A stretch of 64,000 nt of DNA, taken from positions 222,892 to 286,891 of the forward strand of contig NZ_BSFC01000003.1 of assembly GCF_027922145.1 (NCBI RefSeq), in the 5' to 3' direction. This DNA comes from Novosphingobium resinovorum (lineage in GTDB: Bacteria > Pseudomonadota > Alphaproteobacteria > Sphingomonadales > Sphingomonadaceae). Within the stretch, counting starts at the first letter, position 1, and the number at the start of each line of letters is the position of its first letter. The translations under genes were made by a program, and so were the position numbers. Below the pieces are notes generated by a model, which worked only from the letters and a program-made list of their open reading frames with translations, was not told where the DNA came from and searched no databases. Positions 36,670 to 47,614 of this stretch are shown here, in pieces.

Positions 36670-37566
36670 ATGAGTCGCACCTCCCTGGCTATCGCGCTGG
36701 CTGCCCTGACGGCCATTTCTCCTTTCGTGGCCCGCGCCGCAGAGCAAGGAGCGGTAACGCCTGCGACGCTCGCCAAGGCATGCGAGGGCAAGGACGAATG
36801 GGCGGACCCCGCTCCCCCTGCGCGCATCTTCGCGAATACCTGGTACGTGGGAACCTGCGGCATTTCCGCGATCCTGGTGACGGGCGACAAGGGACATGTG
36901 CTGGTGGACGCGGGCGTGACCAAGGCTGCCCCGCTGGTGCTGGCGAACATCCGGCGCGCCGGGTTCAACCCGAAGGACCTGCGCTGGATTGTTGCCAGTC
37001 ACGAGCACTTCGACCATGTCGGCGCGCTTGCCGCACTGCAGCAAGCGACGGGTGCAAAAGTTGCAGCCCTTCCCGCGCAGAAAGCGGCTCTCGCCAGCGG
37101 CAAGCCGAGCGCCGACGACCCGCAATTCGCCGGTCTCGACCCTATGGCCCCGGTCCGCGTCGATCGCGTGTTGAAGGACGGGGATACCCTAGCCGTAGGC
37201 AATCTGCTGCTGACCGCACATGCAACGCCGGTGCACGCTCCGGGCTCGACAAGTTGGACGTGGACCTCCTGCGCGCCCAAGCTGGGCTGCCGCAGGATCG
37301 CCTACGCGGACAGCTCCTCGACGATCTCGTCTGACGGCTACCGCTTCACCGATCACCCGCAGCGCATTGCGGCGATCCGAAAGGGCCTGCCGGTGATGGC
37401 CGCCCTGCCCTGCGACATCCTGCTCACCCCGCATCCCGGCCAGAGCGAGATGATGGAACGCTTCGCCGGAAATACGCCGCTAGCCGACAACAACGCCTGC
37501 CCCGCTTATGCGAAATTCGCAGAGGGGCGCCTTGCCCAGCGTCTTGCCAAGGAAAATGCCAAGTGA
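36670..37566 (+). CDS. subclass B3-like metallo-beta-lactamase
   Basis: 298 residues with a signal peptide (MSRTSLAIALAALTAISPFV, cleaved after ARA). Zinc ligands are HEHFDH (His111, His113, Asp115, His116), His189 in VHAPGSTSWTW and His255 in TPHPGQSEM. The HxHxDH motif with HxPGS and TPHP is the B3 pattern, so hydrolysis of beta-lactams is likely but untested. It is divergent from sdhC and its stop overlaps the prmA start. No mobile element is nearby, so it looks intrinsic. Some B3-fold proteins have other substrates. Confidence 0.9.
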   Translation: MSRTSLAIALAALTAISPFVARAAEQGAVTPATLAKACEGKDEWADPAPPARIFANTWYVGTCGISAILVTGDKGHVLVDAGVTKAAPLVLANIRRAGFNPKDLRWIVASHEHFDHVGALAALQQATGAKVAALPAQKAALASGKPSADDPQFAGLDPMAPVRVDRVLKDGDTLAVGNLLLTAHATPVHAPGSTSWTWTSCAPKLGCRRIAYADSSSTISSDGYRFTDHPQRIAAIRKGLPVMAALPCDILLTPHPGQSEMMERFAGNTPLADNNACPAYAKFAEGRLAQRLAKENAK

Positions 37567-38465
37567 GCTGGAAAGTCACCGTCTTCGCCGCCCGCCCCGT
37601 CATCGAGGCAGCTCTCGTCGCGCATGAAGACGCCTGGGACTGGGATCACGAGATCGTCCTTTCCGGCCGCGAAGTCGCCGAGGACCAGCCCGAGGACTGG
37701 GTTCTGGAAGCCTGGCTCGACCGCAAGCCTACCAGGGCGGACAAAACCGCGATCACTGTCCTTTTCGCTGAGACGAAACCCAAGCTGATCGTCGAGGAAC
37801 TGCCGGAAACCGACTGGCTCGTCGCCAGCCAGGAAGGGCTTGAGCCGATCCGCGCCGGACGCTTCCACGTGCACACCCCCGATCACCCGGCAGTGGACGA
37901 GCCCGGCGTCTTCGACTTCGCGATCCCCGCCAGCCAGGCCTTCGGCACCGGCCATCACGCCACGACCGCCGGGTGCCTGGCGATGCTGACGCACATGAAG
38001 GCGCAGGGGCTCGTCGTACGCAACTGCGCCGACATCGGCACCGGCACCGGCCTGCTTGCTTTCGCCGCACTCTCGCTCTGGCCGCGCACGCTGGCGATCG
38101 CGAGCGACATCGATGCCGTCTGCGTCAACGTGGTCCAAGACAATGCCGAGGCCAATGGCGTGACGATGGGGGCCCGGCGCGGCGAACTGGTGATGACAGT
38201 GGCCGACGGCATGACCCATCCGGTGCTGGAGGCACGCGGGCCTTACGACCTGATCCTGGCGAATATTCTCGCCGGACCGCTGGTCAGCCTCGCACCCGAT
38301 TTCGGCAAGTCGCTCGTCCCGGGCGGGCACCTGCTGCTGGCGGGCCTGTTGGAGACGCAGGAAGCCGCCGTGCGCGCTGCGTGCCGCAAGGCAGGCCTGC
38401 GCCTCGCCGCGCGCATGGTCAATGGCGACTGGTCGATCCTGTGGATGCGCAAGCGGGGGCGTTAA
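37563..38465 (+). CDS. prmA: ribosomal protein L11 methyltransferase
   Basis: 300 residues. SAM-dependent trimethylation of ribosomal protein L11. N-terminal substrate-recognition part (about 1-110) and methyltransferase domain: FGTGHHATTAGCL, ADIGTGTGLLAFAA, and LILANILAGPL (the NxxL/NPP-like site). GTG start (37563) overlaps the beta-lactamase stop in GTGA, so translation is probably coupled. The pairing with a beta-lactamase is probably only positional. Confidence 0.94.
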   Translation: MSWKVTVFAARPVIEAALVAHEDAWDWDHEIVLSGREVAEDQPEDWVLEAWLDRKPTRADKTAITVLFAETKPKLIVEELPETDWLVASQEGLEPIRAGRFHVHTPDHPAVDEPGVFDFAIPASQAFGTGHHATTAGCLAMLTHMKAQGLVVRNCADIGTGTGLLAFAALSLWPRTLAIASDIDAVCVNVVQDNAEANGVTMGARRGELVMTVADGMTHPVLEARGPYDLILANILAGPLVSLAPDFGKSLVPGGHLLLAGLLETQEAAVRAACRKAGLRLAARMVNGDWSILWMRKRGR

Positions 38466-38486
38466 CACACGCCTGCCCCTGAAATC

Positions 38487-38762
38487 TCACACCGGAAGCA
38501 GTTCCAGCCCCTGAACCACGCGACTGCGCCGCAGCATCGCGGCCTGTGCGTCGCGTGAGATCGGCCGGTCGAAGGCGAAACCGACGCGGTCCTTGACCAC
38601 CCAGCGCACGGTGCCGCGCACCGGCGGATAATCATCCACCACGAAGCTGAAGCACTGGCCCGCAGCGACACCCGCCCGCTCGATAACGAACTGGCAGCCG
38701 TCCGAAGTCACGTGCCGCGCCACGGCGGAAGCATGCGTCGACAGCTTGCGGCGGCTCTGCAC
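38487..38762 (-). CDS. PilZ-like protein
   Basis: 91 residues. RRKLSTHASAVARHVTSDGC then CFSFVVDDYPPVRGTVRWVV and KDRVGFAFDRPI match the PilZ barrel layout, but the second motif (DxSxxG) is not conserved (VTSDGCQF), so c-di-GMP binding is uncertain. GTG start (38762) has AGAGAGG five bases upstream. Divergent from sciP; the pair shares an AT-rich 231-base region. Confidence 0.72.
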   Translation of the reverse strand: MQSRRKLSTHASAVARHVTSDGCQFVIERAGVAAGQCFSFVVDDYPPVRGTVRWVVKDRVGFAFDRPISRDAQAAMLRRSRVVQGLELLPV

Positions 38763-38904
38763 GTTTACCTCTCTTGAGCAATGGATCTGGTCAGGAGGTA
38801 AAGGTAATTAACACTGGTAAACGGCCGGTAAAGATTTGGCTCCTGTATCGATTGCATTTTTATGAATTTTTCCCCGAGAATATGTAAAACATCGTAAACA
38901 TCAA

Positions 38905-38939
38905 TTAACCAACCGCGATTGCCTCAAGTTAAGGTTTAA
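38905..38939. promoter_or_regulatory. TTAA-rich candidate CtrA-type half-sites upstream of sciP
   Basis: TTAACC (38905-38910) and TTAAGGTTTAA (38929-38939) lie 55-90 bases before sciP in an AT-rich stretch. TTAA half-sites resemble CtrA recognition elements, and sciP is CtrA-controlled in Caulobacter. The N7 spacing of a full CtrA box is not present, so this is a tentative call. Confidence 0.35.
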
Positions 38940-38993
38940 TACGCAGAATAGACATCGACAGGGGGTTGGCAGACAGCTTTTACGAGGCCAACC

Positions 38994-39296
38994 ATGGAAG
39001 ACGTTAAGAACGACCGTCCAACGGTCATCACCGGTCCGCTCGGCGAACCGATGAGCATCGACAGCCTACCGCCGCCCAAGACTTCGCGCTGGGTGGTACG
39101 CAGGAAGGCTGAAGTGGTAGCTGCGGTCAACGGCGGACTGCTGACGATCGCGGAAGCGTGCGAGCGCTACGATCTTACGCTCGAAGAGCTTGCCTCTTGG
39201 CAGCGCTCGATCGAACGCGAAGGAATGGCTGGTCTGCGCGCCACGCGCGTCCAGCATTACCGTCAGGTGCACGAGCGCCGCGGCCGTTACAGTTGA
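38994..39296 (+). CDS. sciP: CtrA inhibitor SciP
   Basis: 100 residues. Closely matches the SciP/DUF1153 family: VITGPLGEPMSIDSLPPPKT, SRWVVRRKAEVVAAVNGGLL, TIAEACERYDLTLEELASWQ and GLRATRVQHYRQ. In Caulobacter SciP binds DNA and CtrA and blocks CtrA-activated transcription in the G1 phase. GAGG eight bases before the ATG is the ribosome binding site. Followed by a hairpin shared with convergent ligA. With cckA in the same window it shows that a CtrA pathway is present. Confidence 0.95.
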   Translation: MEDVKNDRPTVITGPLGEPMSIDSLPPPKTSRWVVRRKAEVVAAVNGGLLTIAEACERYDLTLEELASWQRSIEREGMAGLRATRVQHYRQVHERRGRYS

Positions 39297-39377
39297 GCCT
39301 ATCGCGCTGCGGTATCCCCCTGCACGTCGCGCGTAGCTGAAAAGCATTCCGGCCAGCCCTTCGGGGCCAGCCTTCCG

Positions 39378-39399
39378 GCCCTCCCGCTCGCGGGAGGGC
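39378..39399. terminator. family E hairpin between sciP and ligA
   Basis: GCCCTCCCG (39378-39386) pairs with CGGGAGGGC (39391-39399), loop CTCG, followed on the plus strand by TTTGCTTTG. It lies between convergent genes, so it may terminate sciP; the T tract is weak for ligA. Confidence 0.6.
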
Positions 39400-39410
39400 T
39401 TTGCTTTGCC

Positions 39411-41591
<2,181 letters not shown>

Positions 41592-43256
41592 TTACACCCG
41601 CACCAGCAGCCTGTCCGCCTGCGCGCGCGCCTCGTCGGTCACTTGCGCGCCGGAGAGCATGCGGGCGATCTCTTCCTTGCGCTCGGCGTCAGTCAGCGGT
41701 GTTACCGAAGTGCGCGTGACGGTGCCTTGGCTGGACTTGGCGATCATGTAGTGCCGGTCGCCGCGCGCCGCGACTTGCGGAGAGTGCGTCACCGCCAGCA
41801 ACTGCCCGCTGGAGGCGAGGCGCGAGAGGCGTTCGCCGATGGCGTCAGCCACCGCACCGCCGACGCCGCGATCGATCTCGTCGAAGATCACCGTCGCCGC
41901 ACCGCCCTCTTCGGCCAGCGCCACCTTCAGCGCGAGGATGAAGCGCGACAATTCGCCGCCGCTGGCGATCTTGCCGAGCGGCGCGAAATCGGAGCCGGGG
42001 TTGGTGCTGATGAGGAATTCCACCGCATCCATGCCCGAAGCGCCCCAGCGCTCCTCGGGAAGACGCACCACCGAAGTCTGGAACCTCGCGGCATCCAGCT
42101 TGAGCGGCGCCAGTTCCGTCGCCACGGCTGCGTCGAGCTTTTTCGCCGCCGCACGCCGCAAATCGTGGAGCGCGCCCGCCTTCTCGCGATAGGCCAGCGC
42201 GGCCTTCTGCGCCGCTTTTTCCAGTTCGACGATATGCTCGTTACCGCCTTCGATGTCGTCGAGCGCGGCGCGCATCTCGGTCATCTTCGCGGGCAGGTCA
42301 TCGACCTGGCAGCCTTGCTTGCGGGCGACGGCGCGCAAGTCGAACAACCGGGTCTCGATGCGGTCGAGTTCGGCCGGGTCGAAGGCCAGCGCTTCGGCCG
42401 CCTTGTCGAGCTTGTCCTCGGCCTCGCTCGCCTCGATCACGGCGCGATCGAGCGCGGCCAGCGCTTCTTCCAGCAGTTCGTGCTCTCCGGCGATACGGTC
42501 GAGGCGGCGCGAGGCGGTGCGCAATTGCGCCAGCGCCGAATCAGAGCCGGTCCACAAGTGCTGCAGGGCCGAGAGATCGTCGGCCAGCTTTTCGCCCTTC
42601 TGCATCTGCGCGCGGGCACCGGCGAGTTCGTCCTCCTCCCCCTCGACAGGGGCGAGCGTGGTCAGTTCGGCGAGATGCGCGAGCAGCAGGTCCTGATCCT
42701 CGGCGGCGCGGGCGACGCGTTCGCGTGCAAGTTCCAATGCATCCTGCGCGCCGCGCCAGTCCTTCCACGCCGCCTCGACCCCCGCGACCTCACCGCCCGC
42801 GAAACGGTCGAGCAGCGCGCGGTGGCCGCGCGCGTTGACCAGACCACGATCGTCATGCTGGCCGTGAATCTCGACCAGCGCGGGCGCGATCTCGCGAAGC
42901 AGGGCGACACCGACGCTCTGGTCGTTGAGGAAAGCCTTCGAGCCGCCGTCGGCCTTGAGCTGGCGCTTTAGGATGAGCGGCTCGCCGGGCTCGATCTCCA
43001 GCCCGGCGTCGTCGATCGTCGCCAGCACGGAAGCAGGAATCGCCGAGACATCGAAGCTGGCGGTGACGCTGGCCCGATCCTCTCCCCCGCGCACAAGTCC
43101 ACTATCCGCCCGATTGCCGAGCACGAGGCCCAGCGCATCAAGCAGGATGGATTTGCCCGCACCGGTCTCACCAGTGAGGACGCCGAGGCCACGGGCGAAA
43201 TCGAGGTCGAGCGCCTCGATCAGCACGATGTTGCGAATGGAAAGCCGGCTAAGCAT
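41592..43256 (-). CDS. recN: DNA repair protein RecN
   Basis: 554 residues. SMC-like ATPase in double-strand break repair. Walker A GETGAGKSIL at residues 29-38; long coiled-coil middle (about 150-370); C-terminal LSRFILALKVALAEEGGAAT with VIFDEIDRGVGG (Walker B). The start MLSRLSIRNIVLIEALDLDF is the family start. A LexA-type box touches the ATG, so SOS control is expected. The same transcript may include ligA downstream. Confidence 0.96.
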   Translation of the reverse strand: MLSRLSIRNIVLIEALDLDFARGLGVLTGETGAGKSILLDALGLVLGNRADSGLVRGGEDRASVTASFDVSAIPASVLATIDDAGLEIEPGEPLILKRQLKADGGSKAFLNDQSVGVALLREIAPALVEIHGQHDDRGLVNARGHRALLDRFAGGEVAGVEAAWKDWRGAQDALELARERVARAAEDQDLLLAHLAELTTLAPVEGEEDELAGARAQMQKGEKLADDLSALQHLWTGSDSALAQLRTASRRLDRIAGEHELLEEALAALDRAVIEASEAEDKLDKAAEALAFDPAELDRIETRLFDLRAVARKQGCQVDDLPAKMTEMRAALDDIEGGNEHIVELEKAAQKAALAYREKAGALHDLRRAAAKKLDAAVATELAPLKLDAARFQTSVVRLPEERWGASGMDAVEFLISTNPGSDFAPLGKIASGGELSRFILALKVALAEEGGAATVIFDEIDRGVGGAVADAIGERLSRLASSGQLLAVTHSPQVAARGDRHYMIAKSSQGTVTRTSVTPLTDAERKEEIARMLSGAQVTDEARAQADRLLVRV

Positions 43257-43271
43257 GTTCGCGAAGCGTTC
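43257..43271. promoter_or_regulatory. LexA (SOS) box at recN start
   Basis: GTTCGCGAAGCGTTC fits GTTC-N7-GTTC, the alphaproteobacterial LexA site, and directly precedes the recN ATG (43256). A TAGAAC element (a possible -10) overlaps it on the minus strand. Binding here would block the promoter or the start itself. Confidence 0.75.
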
Positions 43272-43321
43272 TAGCCGATGCGTGACCGCCCGTCACCCCG
43301 CTTCGCGCGAAGCAAAGGCGA

Positions 43322-43480
43322 TTACCAGCCCGTACTGCCGTTCAAGTAATGGGCGACGAGCGCGGCCCAGCCCGCGAGGAATATGGCGACGATCGCGGCA
43401 AGCTCGGGTCGCCATGTCCGCTTCTGGGCGGATTCGACGCGGATGTCGGGCTCGAACGGGAAATCGTGCTTCATGTTCAT
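43322..43480 (-). CDS. small membrane protein, 52 residues
   Basis: MNMKHDFPFEPDIRVESAQK then RTWRPELAAIVAIFLAGWAA then LVAHYLNGSTGW. A charged N terminus is followed by one membrane helix (about 28-46) and a short tail. The frame is open over 52 codons with GC-rich codon choice like its neighbours, between recN and the TonB receptor region. The ATG at 43480 is followed two codons later by a second ATG. The ribosome binding site is weak. Too short for routine annotation; function unknown. Confidence 0.65.
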   Translation of the reverse strand: MNMKHDFPFEPDIRVESAQKRTWRPELAAIVAIFLAGWAALVAHYLNGSTGW

Positions 43481-43683
43481 TGCTCTTGCGACCTGTCCCA
43501 GCCTGTCGGCAGTCTCCGGCTTTTGTCCGAATTCCCTTTATGTAGGCTCACCTTAATTGGTAAAAACCACCATAAGGACGATTTCCATCAAAGAGAAATT
43601 ACTTAAGGTTCACAGTGCAAACGATTTAAGCGATTTTTCAGATCAGCCCGTCGGAAAAAGTTCCCGGCTTGCCGCAATAAATT

Positions 43684-43716
43684 TACCCCCGCAGCGCGGA
43701 TGACGCTGCGGGGGTA
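43684..43716 (-). terminator. Rho-independent-like terminator of the TonB receptor gene
   Basis: A 13-bp perfect stem (43684-43696 with 43704-43716, TACCCCCGCAGCG) with a 7-base loop lies 18 bases after the receptor stop; on the minus strand AAATTTATT follows. Confidence 0.7.
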
Positions 43717-43733
43717 CAAGCTTCAGGCGGGTT

Positions 43734-46271
43734 TCAGAAGGCGGATTTGATGGTGAAGCCCCAGGTCCGCGGGTCACCCGGAAGGCCGGCGATCAGGCCG
43801 GTATTGCCGGGGCCGACCATCAGCTGCTCGAAATAGTTCTCGTCGAAGGCATTGCGCACCCAACCGTAGACGTCGAACCCGCTTTCAGTGCGGAAACCAG
43901 CGCGGAAGTTGTGCAGGCTGTAACCGTCGATCCACGTGTAGGCCGAGGGCGACGGATTCGACGAGAAGTTCGAACGCACCGAGCCGTCATAGCCGAAGTA
44001 GACCTCACCCTCCTTGCCGAGCAGCTTGGCCGGGGCGTTGACCTCGGCACCGAACGAGAACGAGAACTTCGAGACGCCCGGCAGGCGCTGGCCAGAGATG
44101 TCGCAGTTTTCGGGGCTGATGCCGCCCGGTGTACCTGCGGGACTGACCGTTGTGGTCGATGTGACGGTGGTGCCGCCGGAAAGCTCCGGCGGGCACGGCG
44201 CGTCGGTGAACTTGCGATAGGTCGCGTCGGTGTAGGCGCCGTTGACGTAAGCGTTGAACCGTTCGCTCGGACGGACCGAGAAGTCCGCCTCGACACCCTG
44301 CGAACGCACCGCTCCTGCATTGGCGAGATAGCCGCGCAGCACGCCGTACTGGCCGTTGTTCACGTTGGCCTGGTAGTTGGTGATGTCGGTGCGGAAGATC
44401 GAGAGATTGAAGGTCGCACGGCGATCCCAGAACTGCGTCTTGATGCCGGCTTCATAGTGATGGACCGACTCGGGCTTGACCGTCGCGGTCGCCAGGATCG
44501 GGTTGTTCTGCGCATCGACCGGCACGCCGTTCTGGTTGATGCCGCCCGACTTGAACGACTTCGCATAGGTCGCATAGAGCAGCACGTCCTGCGCCACCTT
44601 GTAGCTGGCGGTGAAGTCGTAGCTGAAGTTCCAGTCGCTGAACGTCGGCGAGATTTCCTGCGGTGTATAGATCGCCAGCTGCGCGCTCTGCCGCGCGGTG
44701 TAGCTGGGCAGGCCGAGCAGCAGTTCGTTGCCCTGCCCGTCGAACACGCGGCGCTGGTAGTAGCCTTCCTTCTTGTCGTAGTTGAGGCGCACGCCGGGCT
44801 GCAGGGTCAGTTCGGGCGTGATGTGCCAGCTCAACTGGCCATAGAGTGCGGCGCTGGTGTTCTTCAGGTACTGCGTGTTGTAGGCGACTAGGCCGTCAAG
44901 CACCGTCGGATCGCAGGCGAGTTGGTTCGCCGCGCTCGTACCGCAGCCCGAGGAGCCCGGCGGGACGGCGGCGACGCTGCCCGGATTGATGCTCCAGCGG
45001 CTCGCGGCCGCGCCTTGCGCCTCGGTGCCCTGCGTGTCGATGCGCTGGTAGAAACCGAAGGCGCCGACGACGAAGTCGATCTTGTCGCTGCTGTAGTTGT
45101 AGCGCAGTTCCTGCGTGTACTGGTCCTGCTGCGACGGGTTCTGCGACAACGCGACGATCGGCAGCCCGGTAAAGTCGCGGTCGTTCGAGGGATCCCAGTC
45201 CCAGAAGCGCCAGGCAGTGATCGAGGTCAGCGTGCCCTCGCCCAGTTCCCACTTCACGCGCAGCGAAGCGCCGCCGATCTTGTTCTTGGCGCGCAGGTCG
45301 GTGTCGAGATCGGTCAGACGGTCGAACGCATTCAGGCTCGGCGGCGCATAGCCCTGAGCAGCGGCGAGAGCCGCGAACTGGCGATTGATGGCTCGCTGGG
45401 TGGCGCCGGTGCGGACGTAGACCGAGCCGCAGCAGTTGGCGTCCTGGTTGCTGAAGTCGCCCGCGAGGGTCACGTCGATGGTATCGGTCGGCTTCCACAG
45501 CAGCTGGCCGCGCAGACCCAGATTGTCCTGGCTCTGGATGTGCTCGCCAGTGGTGACGTTGTAGATCGTGCCCTTGCGACTGGTCGAGGAGACGGCGATG
45601 CGCGCCGCGAGATTATCGGTCAGCGGGCCGGAGATCGCGGCCTTGGCCTGCTTGAAGTTGTAGTTGCCGATCGAGACCTCGGCCTTGCCCTCGAAGTCGA
45701 AGGTCGGCTGGTTGGTCGTGATGTTGATCGCGCCTGCCGTGGTGTTCTTGCCGTAGAGCGTACCCTGCGGCCCGCGCAGCACTTCGACCTGTGCCACGTC
45801 GAGGAAGTCGAACGTCGCGGAGGCCACGCGCGAGTTGTAGACGTCGTCGACGTAGATGCCGACGCCCTGCTCGATGCCGTCGTTGGTCAGGCCGAACGGA
45901 ACGCCCAGACCACGGATGTTGACGGCGGTGTTGCGCGGGTTTGACGAGTAATACTGAAGCGTCGGCGTCAGCTGCTGCAGGCGGCCGACGTTGAAGGAAC
46001 CGGTCGAATCGATGTGCTCCCCTCCAACGACCGAAATCGCGAGCGGCACTTCCTGGCTCGATTCCTGGCGGCGGCGTGCAGTGACGACGATGTCGGCGCC
46101 GCGGTCACGCGCACCGGTACCGACCGAAGTTGGATTGTCCTGCTCGTCGGCGGCGGACGCGGTGGCTGCGGCAGCAGGCGCGGCTTCTTCGGCATGTGCC
46201 GCAGAGAAGCCGATCGTCGCCGAAGCGAGTACGGTGGTTGCCAGTAATGTCCGGCGGACGAACGAAGTCAT
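43734..46271 (-). CDS. TonB-dependent outer-membrane receptor
   Basis: 845 residues. Signal peptide (TLLATTVLASATIGFSAAHA), TonB box DIVVTARR at residues 60-67, plug domain (VPLAISVVGGEHIDSTGSFN to VEVLRGPQGTLYGKNTTAGA) and a 22-strand barrel ending in GFTIKSAF with terminal Phe. It imports a scarce ligand, driven by TonB/ExbBD elsewhere. The NTTAGAINI version of the plug motif (instead of GSIGG) is common in sphingomonads, which use such receptors for many carbon sources. No siderophore or vitamin gene is adjacent, so the ligand is unknown. Confidence 0.95.
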   Translation of the reverse strand: MTSFVRRTLLATTVLASATIGFSAAHAEEAAPAAAATASAADEQDNPTSVGTGARDRGADIVVTARRRQESSQEVPLAISVVGGEHIDSTGSFNVGRLQQLTPTLQYYSSNPRNTAVNIRGLGVPFGLTNDGIEQGVGIYVDDVYNSRVASATFDFLDVAQVEVLRGPQGTLYGKNTTAGAINITTNQPTFDFEGKAEVSIGNYNFKQAKAAISGPLTDNLAARIAVSSTSRKGTIYNVTTGEHIQSQDNLGLRGQLLWKPTDTIDVTLAGDFSNQDANCCGSVYVRTGATQRAINRQFAALAAAQGYAPPSLNAFDRLTDLDTDLRAKNKIGGASLRVKWELGEGTLTSITAWRFWDWDPSNDRDFTGLPIVALSQNPSQQDQYTQELRYNYSSDKIDFVVGAFGFYQRIDTQGTEAQGAAASRWSINPGSVAAVPPGSSGCGTSAANQLACDPTVLDGLVAYNTQYLKNTSAALYGQLSWHITPELTLQPGVRLNYDKKEGYYQRRVFDGQGNELLLGLPSYTARQSAQLAIYTPQEISPTFSDWNFSYDFTASYKVAQDVLLYATYAKSFKSGGINQNGVPVDAQNNPILATATVKPESVHHYEAGIKTQFWDRRATFNLSIFRTDITNYQANVNNGQYGVLRGYLANAGAVRSQGVEADFSVRPSERFNAYVNGAYTDATYRKFTDAPCPPELSGGTTVTSTTTVSPAGTPGGISPENCDISGQRLPGVSKFSFSFGAEVNAPAKLLGKEGEVYFGYDGSVRSNFSSNPSPSAYTWIDGYSLHNFRAGFRTESGFDVYGWVRNAFDENYFEQLMVGPGNTGLIAGLPGDPRTWGFTIKSAF

Positions 46272-46719
46272 TATTCAAATCCTCTGTCAGGGAATTGAAT
46301 GCAACCGGCGATCCGGTGTGCACCTGGTCGGCCTTCCCCCTTCAGGGCCGGCAGGTATGGCTCGAGGGTCTGCGCGCGGCACTTCGCTGTCGAATGCGCC
46401 GCTTGCGGGTTCGGCCGGAAGGGATCATGGAATGCCTGCGGTGGCACCGCGTGGCCCTCATATGACTTTTCCTCCAGGCCGTTTCGCCTCTTGTTGAGCT
46501 TTTCTAATCTCAACTTATTTAGTGGACAATAGACTTCAGCTATCAGGCGCTAAAGTGAAACTGCTCGGCGGCAAAGCGAGGGATCGCCGCGGCGTGGCCC
46601 ACGAGAAAAAGCGGCGGCGCTGGGAAGCGCGGCCGCTAGAGGACAAATGTAAAGCATGATTGGCCCCGTGTACGGGGCTGTACTCCTCTCCCGAGCAAGC
46701 CCGGAAGAGGGCCGGAATA
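46272..46719. other. 448-base gap upstream of the TonB receptor
   Basis: Should hold the receptor promoter. The part near 46500-46560 is AT-rich (TTATTTAGTGGACAATAGAC). A small palindrome GCCCCGT-GT-ACGGGGC (46663-46678) lies after the bamD stop but has no T run. I see no coding region or RNA gene. Confidence 0.5.
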
Positions 46720-47514
46720 TCAGGCCGCGACGTTCTTCGGCGCGCTCTTTTCCATCAGCTTGTAGGCACGGGCATACCAGTCGCTGTTCGGGTAGTTGTG
46801 CTCCAGAACGGCTGCTGCCTTCTGCGCTTCTTCGGGGATACCCATCGAAAGGTAGCCCTCGACAAGGCGGTACAGTGCCTCGGGCGTGTGGCTGGTGGTC
46901 TGGAAGTTATCGACCACATTGCGGAAGCGCAGCGTCGCCGCCAGCCACTTGCCGCTACGCTCATAGGAGCGGCCGATGGTCATTTCCTTGCCCGCGAGGT
47001 GATCGTTGACGAGGTCGATCTTGAGCTGGGCGTCACGCGCATAAGTCGTGCCGGGATAACGGCGCATCACGTCGGTCAGCGCCTGCTTGGCCTGCTGCGT
47101 GGTCTTCTGGTCGCGGGTCACGTCGCTGATCTGTTCATAATAGCAGATCGAGATCAGGTAGTAGGCGTAAGGCGCGTCCTTGTTGCCCGGGTGAATCGAC
47201 AGGAAGCGCTGCGCCGACTGGACAGCCTTGTTGTAGTCACGCGCTGCATAGTAGCTGAACGCGCTCATCAGCTGCGCGCGGCGCGCCCAGGGCGAATAGG
47301 GATGCTGGCGCTCGACCTCGTCGAACAGCGCGGCGGCCTGCTTGGTGCGGCCGGTTTCCAGCCGTTCCTGCGCGGCGGCATAGAGCGTATCGACGTCGCG
47401 CGCGACGTAGGCGGTATCGCGATTCTTCGCCCGTCCCCCGCAACCGGCAGTGAGAACGATCGCCCCGGTAGCGGCGGCGAGGATGGCGGTCTTGAGCGAC
47501 GAGCGTGCGAACAT
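46720..47514 (-). CDS. bamD: outer-membrane assembly lipoprotein BamD
   Basis: 264 residues. Lipoprotein signal with lipobox LTAGC (Cys25). TPR repeats follow: DTLYAAAQERLETGRTKQAA, RRAQLMSAFSYYAARDYNKA, AYYLISICYYEQI and YRLVEGYLSMGIPEEAQKAA. BamD is the essential scaffold of the BAM complex that inserts barrel proteins, such as the receptor beside it. The hallmark region ALFDEVERQHPYSPWARRAQ near residue 65 matches the family. ATG 47514 gives the proper signal; a longer frame lacks it. Confidence 0.95.
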   Translation of the reverse strand: MFARSSLKTAILAAATGAIVLTAGCGGRAKNRDTAYVARDVDTLYAAAQERLETGRTKQAAALFDEVERQHPYSPWARRAQLMSAFSYYAARDYNKAVQSAQRFLSIHPGNKDAPYAYYLISICYYEQISDVTRDQKTTQQAKQALTDVMRRYPGTTYARDAQLKIDLVNDHLAGKEMTIGRSYERSGKWLAATLRFRNVVDNFQTTSHTPEALYRLVEGYLSMGIPEEAQKAAAVLEHNYPNSDWYARAYKLMEKSAPKNVAA

Positions 47515-47614
47515 GGACGGGTCTATAACCAGCGCTTCGCTGAACGCCAAGTGAAGTTGCGCAAGAGTGGACAGCGCAATTGTCGCAAGCCGCTACAACC
47601 TCTAGGCTTCCCGC

